Shown here piece after piece: positions 35,768 through 44,368 of a DNA stretch of 64,000 nt (positions are counted from its first letter, which is position 1; every line of letters begins with the position of its first letter). Location of the stretch: the NCBI GenBank assembly GCA_017794925.1, contig CP051238.1, positions 594,934 to 658,933 on the forward strand, given 5' to 3'. The DNA comes from Aestuariibacter sp. Lineage in GTDB: Bacteria; Pseudomonadota; Gammaproteobacteria; Enterobacterales; Alteromonadaceae. A model generated the notes under the pieces. It did not search any database. It saw nothing but the letters and a program-made list of their open reading frames with translations, and was not told where the DNA came from. Both the position numbers and the translations under genes were made by a program.

Positions 35768-38700
35768 CGGCGACTAACTATCTCATTACCGGTAGAGACA
35801 AACACTACCTACTTCACGAAATACGAGCTGCGCTGAAAACAGCAACTAATATTGAAATTGCAGTGTCGTTTATTCGCAATTCCGGGCTTAATCTCATCAT
35901 TGAAGATATTGAAGCTGCGATGTCGTCATCACTGCGAAATGTTCAGCTGTCGCTACTCACTTCAGATTATATGAATATAACTGAGCCCCAAGCCTTAAAA
36001 CGTTTAATGCTATTAAAAGAACGTGGCGCAGATATTCGTGTTTATGAGAGCAAACAAGCCACTAGCTTTCATTTAAAGTCGTATATTTTTGTGCGAAACG
36101 ACGAACAAGGCATGACTTCAGCACGGGCGTTTGTGGGTTCAAGCAATATCAGTAAAACCGCGCTAACCGACGGTATTGAATGGAACTACCGCATTGATTA
36201 TCCCAATGACAACGATCTTGAGTCTGTTACACGTATTCAAGAAATCCGGGATCAATACAATTACTTACTGACCTTACCACAAGTCACCTCGCTGACATTC
36301 GACTGGATAGCCAAATACGAATACCGTTACCAGCAGGCCAGAATAGTTACCCCCTTGCATTCATCGGCTTCACTACCCGGAGAGCATGAGCACGAAATCC
36401 CAAAGCCTAAAGAACATCAAGCCGAAGCGTTGGTTGCATTGAGTAAAGCCCGAGTAGAAGGCTTAACTAAGGGGTTGGTAGTGCTAGCCACAGGTATGGG
36501 AAAAACTTATTTAGCCGCCTTTGACGTAGCGAGTTTTAACGCCCAAAAGTTGTTATTTGTTGCCCACCGTGAAGAAATTTTACTTCAAGCTGAAGCAAGC
36601 TTTTTAAAAATACTGCCAAATAAGAAAGTGGGCAGATACAGTGGGAAGCAAAAAGACGAAGAATATGATTTGTTGTTTGCTTCGGTGCAAACTATCGGGC
36701 AACTCGCCCACTTAAACAAGTTTGCACCAGACGCTTTCGATTACCTCGTTGTCGATGAATTCCACCATGCTGCAGCCAATGGATATCAAAGACTGTTACA
36801 ACACTTTACCCCGGATTTCATGCTTGGGCTTACTGCTACACCAAACAGAACCGATGGCAGTGACATTCTCAAGTTGTGCGATAACAACCTGATTTATCAG
36901 CAAGACTTATTCGACGGGGTTAAAGCGCAAGTGCTATGCCCTTTTTCGTATTACGGCATCTTCGATAAAGAAGTCGACTACGAACATTTACCTTGGCGAA
37001 ACGGCAAATTCGACCCAGAGAAGCTTTCAAATAAGTTAGCAACCAAGGGCCGCTCTAAGCATGTGTTGAAAGAGTGGCAACAAAAGTCTCAGCAAGTGAC
37101 GCTAGCATTTTGCGTGTCCCGAAAACACGCAGACTACATGGCAGATTATTTTAATGAGCATGGCGTGAAAGCGGCCAGCGTGCATTCAGACTCTGCGCTA
37201 ACAAGAAGTGAGGCCCTAGAGCAACTCAGTAGCGGCGACATTTCCGTGCTGTTCTCAGTCGACTTATTTAACGAGGGAATGGACTTACCTCAGATAGATA
37301 CCGTAATGCTGCTTCGTCCCACTGAATCCAAAATTCTATTCCTGCAGCAAATGGGGCGTGGATTACGCCAAAGCGAAGGAAAAGACCGATTAGTTATCTT
37401 GGATTTCGTAGGTAACCACCATAGCTTTTTAAATCGCCCTGAAATGCTTTTTACTGGCCTCAGTGATAAACCTCTCACTAAGCGTCAGCTCGTTAAGGTC
37501 GCAAAGAATCCAAGTCAATTATTGCCCGACGGCTGCTACGTAAACTTTGATCTTGAGTTTATTGATTTTCTAGAGAGTATTTTTACCGACAATCTGGACA
37601 CACAATACGACAAACTAAAAGCCACATTAGGACGCAGACCAACTTATACAGAATTTTATAATAGCGGCGCTAGCATCGATAAGCTGCGCAGAAACCGTGG
37701 CTCTTGGTGGGAATTCGTTGATTCCAAAGGGGATATATCCCCAGACGAGTTAGAAGTATTAGAGTTGCATTTACAATGGTTCAAAGATCTAGCGGTCACA
37801 CGCCTTTCCAAAGCATATAAGCTGATTTTACTGAATACGCTAATTGAGCATAACGCCTTTCAAGTACACACCAACATTGATGATTTAGCAGACTGGTCAC
37901 GTAATTGGTATTTAGACAATCCAGTATGGTTAAGTGACTTACCCGAAAGTAAGCGAAATATTCAAGACTTAGCGAAATCGGCCTGGAAGCGCCACTGGCG
38001 AGATAACCCAATCACGTTTTGGTGTACTGAAGAGCCAGAGTCTGGCATTTCCTGGTTTACCGCAGCTAATCAAACTTTTAACTTCAATCAAAGCATTCAA
38101 GCCGAACACAGTTTGGCCTTTTTGAAAATGACCAAAGAGTTGGTAGATCAGCGATTAGCTGCCTACAAACAGAGTCGTTTGTCTACGTCTGATCACACAA
38201 GCAATGTCATTCAATTCCCAGAAACGACGCAGCTTCCATTCTTCCCGGACATCAAAATTGCCTGTGGCCATTTCAAAACCGGCAATGCCGAAGTATTAGA
38301 GCTGGTTAACGCACCTGCGGGCTTTGGCAATTTAGACTCAAGCAAACACTTTATAGCCAGAGCATCGGGCAACTCCATGAATGGCGGTAAGAATCCAATA
38401 TACGACGGCGATTACTTATTATTGGAACAAATCACGCCGAACAACGCTGGAAGTATAAGTAATTCGACCGTTGCCATCGAACGGCAAGACACGGCGGGAG
38501 ACAATCAGTACCTACTTCGAAAAGTACTTAAAGAAGCAGATGGCTCCTACACGCTACGGGCCGCAAACCCCGATTATGATGATATCCAAGCCAACGAAGA
38601 CATGGTGACCTTTGCACGCCTCAAAGGAAAAGTAGACCCGCTAGTTCTATTCGTAGGGCAGGAGTTTATGCGCGAAGACATACCTCCTTTGTTCAACGAA

Positions 38701-39051
38701 AATTTTAACCCCGGCAACTGGCAATCGGGCCATGTGGTGCTGTATGAGAAAAACGTACAGGTGTTACTTGTCACCCTTAACAAACAAGGGAAAGGAAGTG
38801 AGCATCAATATCATGATTACTTCATAGACGAGAAACATTTTCACTGGCAGTCACAAAATAGCACTTCGCCCAGCAATAAACGTGGCAAAGAAATCATCGG
38901 GCATAAGAAGTTGGGTAGCAGAGTTTACTTATTTGTAAGAGAGAGCAAGTTACGTGGCAAAACAGCCGCTCCCTTTATGTTTTATGGTGAGGTTTCTTAC
39001 GTCGAACACAAAGGCGAAAAGCCAATGAATGTGACTTGGGAGTTATTGTAG
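35764..39051 (+). CDS. PLD-nuclease / SF2 helicase / S24 peptidase-like / DUF3427 fusion
   Basis: A 1095-aa multidomain DNA-processing protein. N-terminal PLD-like domain (about 1-190) with HxK motif 'SFHLKSYIF' and 'VGSSNIS'. SF2 helicase core (about 210-570): Walker A 'ATGMGKT', motif II 'DEFHH', 'GLTATPNR', and motif VI 'QQMGRGLRQ'. Near 835-960 lies a LexA/S24-like domain with catalytic Ser in 'SGNSMNGG' and Lys in 'YLLRKVL'. The C-terminus (about 970-1095) is DUF3427. PLD-helicase-DUF3427 proteins are widespread and often found in mobile or defence regions; the S24 insertion is less usual. ATG 35764 overlaps the methyltransferase stop (ATGA), which decides the start. No cognate defence gene set is recognised. 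Confidence 0.88.
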   Translation: MTATNYLITGRDKHYLLHEIRAALKTATNIEIAVSFIRNSGLNLIIEDIEAAMSSSLRNVQLSLLTSDYMNITEPQALKRLMLLKERGADIRVYESKQATSFHLKSYIFVRNDEQGMTSARAFVGSSNISKTALTDGIEWNYRIDYPNDNDLESVTRIQEIRDQYNYLLTLPQVTSLTFDWIAKYEYRYQQARIVTPLHSSASLPGEHEHEIPKPKEHQAEALVALSKARVEGLTKGLVVLATGMGKTYLAAFDVASFNAQKLLFVAHREEILLQAEASFLKILPNKKVGRYSGKQKDEEYDLLFASVQTIGQLAHLNKFAPDAFDYLVVDEFHHAAANGYQRLLQHFTPDFMLGLTATPNRTDGSDILKLCDNNLIYQQDLFDGVKAQVLCPFSYYGIFDKEVDYEHLPWRNGKFDPEKLSNKLATKGRSKHVLKEWQQKSQQVTLAFCVSRKHADYMADYFNEHGVKAASVHSDSALTRSEALEQLSSGDISVLFSVDLFNEGMDLPQIDTVMLLRPTESKILFLQQMGRGLRQSEGKDRLVILDFVGNHHSFLNRPEMLFTGLSDKPLTKRQLVKVAKNPSQLLPDGCYVNFDLEFIDFLESIFTDNLDTQYDKLKATLGRRPTYTEFYNSGASIDKLRRNRGSWWEFVDSKGDISPDELEVLELHLQWFKDLAVTRLSKAYKLILLNTLIEHNAFQVHTNIDDLADWSRNWYLDNPVWLSDLPESKRNIQDLAKSAWKRHWRDNPITFWCTEEPESGISWFTAANQTFNFNQSIQAEHSLAFLKMTKELVDQRLAAYKQSRLSTSDHTSNVIQFPETTQLPFFPDIKIACGHFKTGNAEVLELVNAPAGFGNLDSSKHFIARASGNSMNGGKNPIYDGDYLLLEQITPNNAGSISNSTVAIERQDTAGDNQYLLRKVLKEADGSYTLRAANPDYDDIQANEDMVTFARLKGKVDPLVLFVGQEFMREDIPPLFNENFNPGNWQSGHVVLYEKNVQVLLVTLNKQGKGSEHQYHDYFIDEKHFHWQSQNSTSPSNKRGKEIIGHKKLGSRVYLFVRESKLRGKTAAPFMFYGEVSYVEHKGEKPMNVTWELL

Positions 39052-39118
39052 GGTCCCCATCACATAGTTAGATACTTTGCGCTAACAGCGCTTATTAGGT
39101 TTATGGAGTAGTAAATAA

Positions 39119-39997
39119 ATGGAATTGCTTTACATCATTTTTTTCGCAATGGTGCCAATCTTAGTCTTTTTCTTTGCCGTTGCATTTATTGCTAAAGTGC
39201 TGTCGAGGAGATCCCGTGTACCTTTTGAATACGCAGACATGGTTAGGATTCCAGCCTTTTCCCTTATCCAATCGCAGAAAAACCTAACCTTTAATATGGT
39301 AGCGAGTGCCATGCAGGCCACTATATTTTTTCAACTTCCATTTTCAATTCCGACTATTTCTGAATTCCTGGGGTTAGAAAACAAAATTGGACATTGGTGG
39401 GCTTACTCCAGCATCTTCTTCTTGGCAGCAGTTTATCAACTCGTAATTTCTATAAGAGAATTTAGCAAACTAAGAAATGTCAGGCTCGGCATAGAAGCCG
39501 AATGGGCAGTATCTTATGCGCTGTCAAAAATAACAGACAGAAACGTACGCGTTTTTCATGATATCCAGGGGCCGAACTTTAATATCGATCACGTAGTCAC
39601 CTACCCTGGTGGTGTTCTGGCTATCGAAACAAAAGGAAGACGGAAACCTAATATTAAGAATACAAAAGACTCCCACAAACTCATTGTTGAAGGAGATAAA
39701 ATTCAATTTCCAAACTTCACAGACAGTTCGATCATTGAACAAGCCAAACGACAAGCTCAATGGCTTTCAAAAGAACTAACGCAAAGCACCGGAATGGAAG
39801 TCAATTCACATCCTTTAGTGGTAATTCCAGGTTGGTATATCGACATAAGGCAAAAACCCGCAGTACCTGTTATGAACCATAAATCGCTTACCAAGTATTA
39901 CAGCATTTCCAAAAGACCAATTTTAGATAACTCTGCATTGGATCGGATAAACCACCAAATTGAACAATTGGCCATGCGACGGTCGGATGAGTTTTAG
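39119..39997 (+). CDS. Membrane protein with NERD (nuclease-related) domain
   Basis: 292 aa. Two N-terminal hydrophobic segments ('YIIFFAMVPILVFFFAVAFIA' and 'WWAYSSIFFLAAVYQLVIS') are followed by a NERD domain (about 125-235): 'RLGIEAEWAVSYALSKI', 'NFNIDHVV' and 'VLAIETKGR', with the Asp and Glu-x-Lys of the restriction-endonuclease-like fold. Predicted role: membrane-anchored nuclease-like protein, substrate unknown. It follows the helicase gene by 67 bp on the same strand and may belong to the same unit. AT-richer than the flanking genes. Confidence 0.85.
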   Translation: MELLYIIFFAMVPILVFFFAVAFIAKVLSRRSRVPFEYADMVRIPAFSLIQSQKNLTFNMVASAMQATIFFQLPFSIPTISEFLGLENKIGHWWAYSSIFFLAAVYQLVISIREFSKLRNVRLGIEAEWAVSYALSKITDRNVRVFHDIQGPNFNIDHVVTYPGGVLAIETKGRRKPNIKNTKDSHKLIVEGDKIQFPNFTDSSIIEQAKRQAQWLSKELTQSTGMEVNSHPLVVIPGWYIDIRQKPAVPVMNHKSLTKYYSISKRPILDNSALDRINHQIEQLAMRRSDEF

Positions 39998-40177
39998 TTG
40001 AATATAAATGTACATAATAATATCAACGACAACTAAACCTCTCACCGGATATGATTTAGCCATCTCAATTCGACTAATTACCGCAACTTGTAAGACTTTT
40101 GTAGCGTTTTTAACAAAAAACATTGACATTATGTTATGCATCATTAAGGCTAGTTAAAGTAGTACATGTATGCGCTA

Positions 40178-40206
40178 TTGACGAAACATTAGCCAAAATG
40201 TATAAT
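40178..40206 (+). promoter_or_regulatory. Strong sigma-70-type promoter
   Basis: TTGACG (40178-40183), 17-bp spacer, TATAAT (40201-40206). The perfect -10 and spacing predict transcription from about 40213, into the small membrane protein gene at 40245. Confidence 0.82.
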
Positions 40207-40244
40207 TCGCCGCCCCTTTATAGAGGGTGACACTGGAGGCTTAA

Positions 40245-40475
40245 ATGACAACTTTTATCGGAGCAGCAATTTTAGCTCTACTAGCTTACGTTGGTTACAA
40301 CGTTGCTATACTTCGCCTCAATAAAAAAATGAAAAGAAGAGAGTGCGAACTTAATAAAGCTGGCGTAACTCCATCAGGCTCAGGACTTTGTCATGGTATG
40401 AAATTAAAAACCGACAAATCTGGTGTAGTGCGAGATCAAAAGAAATCTTCAGCTTGGTATAGCCGCTTGGCCTGA
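40245..40475 (+). CDS. Small membrane protein, unknown
   Basis: 76 aa. One N-terminal membrane helix ('FIGAAILALLAYVGYNVAIL') is followed by a basic stretch ('RLNKKMKRRE') and a hydrophilic tail with two Cys. A textbook ribosome-binding site (TGGAGG) and a consensus promoter stand in front, so it is likely well expressed. No family is recognised. A terminator follows, ahead of the next gene. Confidence 0.75.
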   Translation: MTTFIGAAILALLAYVGYNVAILRLNKKMKRRECELNKAGVTPSGSGLCHGMKLKTDKSGVVRDQKKSSAWYSRLA

Positions 40476-40496
40476 CATGTAAAAAGGAATATACTT

Positions 40497-40527
40497 AAAA
40501 ATCCTGCCTTTACGGTGGGATTTTTTG
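40497..40527 (+). terminator. Rho-independent terminator
   Basis: Imperfect hairpin with AAAATCC/GGATTTT outer stem and a T-run, 22 bp after the small membrane protein gene. Confidence 0.7.
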
Positions 40528-40550
40528 TTTTTGAGAGGGAAGTTTTATCA

Positions 40551-41870
40551 GTGACAGAGCTAAAAAACAAGCATAGATATGTAGGTTGGATCCCATGTGT
40601 TAATGGACATTTAGACTTTGGCTTAATGAAAGTGGGAATCAAAGGTGGCTTTACTGCGTCTGACTTCAAAGATGTAAACGTTGTTGAAAAAAATTTCTCC
40701 TCAAATGAAAAACCGGATTCCCACCATCGCAAAATTATTCTTCAATCCAAAGTAGACTGGAGGGATACAGAAGACGAAGACAACACTATCGGACAATTTC
40801 GTCTATTCACTTGCGCGGAAGTAAATCAGTCAACCAAGATGAATGACCGCTTCCTATATGGAAACGTTTTGATATATCCATTAGCCGCTGAACCTGAATC
40901 AGTACAAAATAAGACAAAAATGAAGCTTCATGAGCTTTCTCACGAAGTTGATGAAGACAATAGTAATAAAGTATTTCACGACCTAAGCGCTTTACTACGA
41001 CAAGGCAGTAAAATTTCCGATTTGAAAGCTGATTGCTTCAAAGCAACGCTAAACATTCTAATAAAACCAAATGGGATTATTTATTTAGACTACGTAGATA
41101 CAACTTCTGAACTAGACGAAGAAAGTCAATATGTTATCGCAAGACAGGTGTACTATTACATCAAATATAGCCTTCATAGCCACCGCCATCATATCGACGA
41201 ACAAGATTCAATAACAACAATAACCTCAAACGACTCTAATGCAGGCACTCGTTTACTTTGTCAATTAAAGAGGGAGCTAACAACATTAAGTCGTGTTGCA
41301 AAAATTGATAAATCCACTCATCCAACGAACGATGCATATGGCATAATAGCCTACAGCAACTCACTAGTAACAGCCTGCATTAACGAAGGGTTAATGAAAG
41401 AAAGCGAAGGCAATACTGAACTTCATAGATTGAATAACGTTAGAGATTCCATTGCTGCATTAGAAGATAATATTAAGCGAAGTGAAACAATAAAAGAACT
41501 TATAAGTTCTAAAGCGAAAGTTTGGCTAGGCTTCTCTTTGATCTTTTTATGGGGAGTTTCAAATTTTCTCTTCCGAAACCCTAATGCCCAAATAGATTTT
41601 GACATGCCATACGCCATTCCTATTGCAATTTTATTTGTCGCATTTGTCGTATACAAAGCATTTACAGAATACTACAAAACGAAGCATGACCCACTCAAAG
41701 TCAAGGAAGTGTATTATTTAAATAAGGTTTTTATCTTAAAAGGGATAATCGTACCCTTGCTAATCGTCATGATTCTCTTTGTAATTTTCTTAAATTTGCA
41801 TTTTAAAGACAGGTTACTATGCAACTTCGATATCAGTTACTGTATGGATAATTCAAAAGAAAGTAACTGA
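40551..41870 (+). CDS. Hypothetical protein with C-terminal membrane helices
   Basis: About 439 aa, no family recognised. A hydrophilic N-terminal ~320 aa is followed by three hydrophobic segments ('VWLGFSLIFLWGVSNFLF', 'MPYAIPIAILFVAFVVY', 'GIIVPLLIVMILFVIFL'). A short coiled-coil-like helix ('LNNVRDSIAALEDNIKRSETI') lies before the membrane part. GTG 40551 is chosen because the longer frame from 40515 begins inside the terminator and GAGGGAAG lies about 8 nt before this GTG. Low GC content and codon use unlike the flanking core genes suggest acquired DNA. Confidence 0.75.
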   Translation: MTELKNKHRYVGWIPCVNGHLDFGLMKVGIKGGFTASDFKDVNVVEKNFSSNEKPDSHHRKIILQSKVDWRDTEDEDNTIGQFRLFTCAEVNQSTKMNDRFLYGNVLIYPLAAEPESVQNKTKMKLHELSHEVDEDNSNKVFHDLSALLRQGSKISDLKADCFKATLNILIKPNGIIYLDYVDTTSELDEESQYVIARQVYYYIKYSLHSHRHHIDEQDSITTITSNDSNAGTRLLCQLKRELTTLSRVAKIDKSTHPTNDAYGIIAYSNSLVTACINEGLMKESEGNTELHRLNNVRDSIAALEDNIKRSETIKELISSKAKVWLGFSLIFLWGVSNFLFRNPNAQIDFDMPYAIPIAILFVAFVVYKAFTEYYKTKHDPLKVKEVYYLNKVFILKGIIVPLLIVMILFVIFLNLHFKDRLLCNFDISYCMDNSKESN

Positions 41871-42065
41871 CCGAGAATAGGCTAGTATAAGTACGCGGAT
41901 TTTAGCTTTCATTTGGACAAATAAATATGGGAACGTCCTCTGTTAATACTGGACGCTTCTTGTACCTCACCTTAAAGTCGTACTAAAGCGAGTTCTAATC
42001 GTCGAGAGTCGGCCCAGCTCAACACTTTTGTCAAACTATGCCTCTAACAAACCGAATACAGCAGA

Positions 42066-42097
42066 TAAAAAAAACCAGCACGAGGCTGGTCTTTTTA
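42066..42097 (-). terminator. Terminator of the tRNA gene
   Basis: Stem ACCAGC/GCTGGT with a 5-6-nt loop and, on the minus strand, a run of eight T. It lies just after the 3' end of the tRNA. Confidence 0.85.
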
Positions 42098-42100
42098 TAC

Positions 42101-42177
42101 ATGGCGCACCCGATAGGATTCGAACCTATGACCTTTGCCTCCGGAGGGCAACGCTCTATCCAGCTGAGCTACGGGTG
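42101..42177 (-). tRNA. tRNA-Arg (anticodon CCG)
   Basis: Reading the minus strand: 7-bp acceptor stem GCACCCG/CGGGTGC, D arm with AGCTGGATA loop, 5-bp anticodon stem TTGCC/GGCAA with loop CTCCGGA (anticodon CCG), T arm GGTTCGAATCC, discriminator G and encoded CCA. It resembles the E. coli tRNA-Arg(CCG). Its 3' end faces the AT-richer block at 33.9-41.9 kb. Confidence 0.96.
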
Positions 42178-42336
42178 CGTAATGAGTGGCGCATTATAAG
42201 AGGTCGGCTGCAAGAATTACAGTAAAAATTAAAACTGCGCTTTGGGTTGATTGGTTTTTGGTCAATTGATTCAGGTTTTGCTTATTCCATTTGAATACCC
42301 TAGGCTGGTTAACTCGTTCAATGTTGGGCCTTTTTT

Positions 42337-43608
42337 ATGCGTGAATTCTGCAGTGCTCTCTGGTTACTTGTTGCCTGTTCTGGGGTGGGTATCGGTGTAT
42401 GTTATGCCAATGAGCAAAGTGATTTAGCCTTTTATGAAGACGTGTTTAGCGCGGCGCCTTATGAACCGGCTGATACCTCGCATTACTTGCCGTCTTGTGC
42501 GCGAACATTGGATTCAGATGCCTATAAAACCGTTGCCGAGTCTGGGTTGGGCACTGGCTGGCTGAATCGTGTTGCCCACGACTGGACCTTCTTTGATGTG
42601 CCCGCCACCCAAAGCAAAATTACCGTTATCGACTATGCGCAAACTACTTCGGGGTTGGGGTATCGCTACCTGGCCAATGCCAATACGCAGTCTGTAGTGT
42701 ATGAGCCGTGGAGTTCGTCTAAGGTCATGGCTATTGTGGGGGCGCTTAGCAAGTTCGAGCCAAACGTGGCTGCAGACACCCTGATTGGCAATGCTCGCCT
42801 GGCCGATTTAGTGACCAGTGTGCACAGTTATGCCGAGGCCGGGCTGGCCGACGGCAATTCCAACGCTATAGCGACTTATTTTGCCAATGTCGCGAGTCGC
42901 GATTACTTAACGCAGCTGTTTCACGCTGGCTGGATCCATACACCCAATGCCAACGTGCGTTTTCGCGGAGCTTATGGCCCGGTTGCGTTTGTGCCGGAGT
43001 CTGATCTGTGGACTTCTGCCTCACAAGGCTACAGCCAAGCCGTTGCGCACTATGCGGAAGGGCCGGACGATCCGGGATATCAAACCTATCGCTGTGAGCA
43101 ATGTGGGTTAACTGGTAACAAACCTATGTCTACGCTGGCAGAGGCCGAGTTTTTAAAGCGTCTGGTATCTGGCGAGCGCGAACCGCTTACGCAACTACCG
43201 GGGTTTGATAACAGCGATCTCACCATGTTGCTATATGCGCCGGGCCATAACAGCACTGCAGGCAATGTGGGCGGCATGATGTCGGGGATTGGGCTTATGC
43301 TGGCGCGTTCTATTGCTGCTACCCTTGCGCCAAACGATAAGCGTGAACCGAATGTAGTACTGGATGAACTCACATCGGGCAAATGGCGCATATTCCAGAA
43401 AATAGGCGCAGGCCCCAGCGAAACCCGCCAACAGGGTGAAGCCGTGTTACTGGCACATGTTTGCTTGCCGAACGTTCAGGGGGGTCGTGAATTTACGCTG
43501 GCTGTGCAATCAGAAGTACCCGGTAATAACGATGCAGCAGTTGGCAGAGCCGCCAAGGCCATGCAAGCCACATTAAATACCAGTATGGCGGAATTGCTGG
43601 CGCACTAA
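42337..43608 (+). CDS. Exported serine-hydrolase-like protein (beta-lactamase/PBP-type fold suspected)
   Basis: 423 aa with a signal peptide ('LWLLVACSGVGIGVCYA'). The mature protein shows 'EPWSSSKVMAIVGAL', which fits the SxxK motif of serine beta-lactamases and penicillin-binding proteins at the start of a helix, and 'DGNSNAIATYF', a possible SxN-like loop. A clear KTG is not seen. Assignment to that fold is therefore tentative. It is monocistronic and lies between the tRNA and the cytochrome gene. Confidence 0.65.
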   Translation: MREFCSALWLLVACSGVGIGVCYANEQSDLAFYEDVFSAAPYEPADTSHYLPSCARTLDSDAYKTVAESGLGTGWLNRVAHDWTFFDVPATQSKITVIDYAQTTSGLGYRYLANANTQSVVYEPWSSSKVMAIVGALSKFEPNVAADTLIGNARLADLVTSVHSYAEAGLADGNSNAIATYFANVASRDYLTQLFHAGWIHTPNANVRFRGAYGPVAFVPESDLWTSASQGYSQAVAHYAEGPDDPGYQTYRCEQCGLTGNKPMSTLAEAEFLKRLVSGEREPLTQLPGFDNSDLTMLLYAPGHNSTAGNVGGMMSGIGLMLARSIAATLAPNDKREPNVVLDELTSGKWRIFQKIGAGPSETRQQGEAVLLAHVCLPNVQGGREFTLAVQSEVPGNNDAAVGRAAKAMQATLNTSMAELLAH

Positions 43609-43812
43609 TATTTACAGTTTATGTAGTAAGCTGTGCGCTTATTTAACGGCGGTGGTGATCTAATTGCCTGTTCGGCAGCTAAAAAATGACGATTTCTACG
43701 TATTTTGTCGTAGTTTGGCTAATCAATTAGTCTCAAACAGTTGTCGCCGCACAATTAACCATTATAATCATGCGGATTAATATTTTTCAGACCGTATTGC
43801 CTGGAGACGAAA

Positions 43813-44205
43813 GTGAAATTGAAAACTTTGTTAGCTATGGGCGCTGCTTTTTTTGCAGTTTTCGCAGTAAATGCACAACAAATGTCAAACGACGCTATTA
43901 AAGAGCGTATTAAGCCAGTTGGCGCAGTACACATTGCTGGCGCGGCTGCCGCTGCTCCTGCAGGCGCACTGTCTGGTGAAGACGTATACAACAAAGCTTG
44001 TGTAGCATGTCACGGCGCGGGTGTACTGGGTGCGCCTCGTTTACAAAACGCCGCAGACTGGAAACCTCGTCTGGATCAAGGTTTCGACACCGTTTTATCT
44101 CACGCTATTAACGGCTTTAACGCAATGCCTCCTCGCGGTACGTGCGGCACGTGTAGCGATGACGACATCAAAGCTGCCATCGAGTACATGATCGAAGGCG
44201 TATAA
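43813..44205 (+). CDS. Cytochrome c5-type monohaem cytochrome
   Basis: Periplasmic c-type cytochrome of 130 aa. A signal peptide ('LLAMGAAFFAVFAVNA') precedes one haem-binding CxxCH ('CVACHGAGVLGAPRL') and a distal Met candidate in 'FNAMPPRGTCGTC'. The two extra Cys in 'GTCGTC' near the C-terminus are typical of cytochrome c5. It carries electrons to terminal oxidases. GTG start with GGAGA upstream. Confidence 0.93.
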   Translation: MKLKTLLAMGAAFFAVFAVNAQQMSNDAIKERIKPVGAVHIAGAAAAAPAGALSGEDVYNKACVACHGAGVLGAPRLQNAADWKPRLDQGFDTVLSHAINGFNAMPPRGTCGTCSDDDIKAAIEYMIEGV

Positions 44206-44368
44206 GCTGATTTTGCCTGAGCGGCTATGCTGCTTAGGTAAGCGCTTCTTACTGCTTCAAAATTTATCTTATTTCAGAATTCTGGTGCTTGAATAAGCGC
44301 TAGAATTTTTGCTGTGAATAAGGTAGGTTAAATCTTTATTGTGAGCAGGAGCGCTGTCAGCACATTTC

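Noticed and set aside
41871..42100. attL/attR-type duplication of the tRNA-Arg 3' end
   Set aside because: I looked for the 3' tRNA sequence near the left edge of the AT-richer block and did not see it; no integrase is present either.
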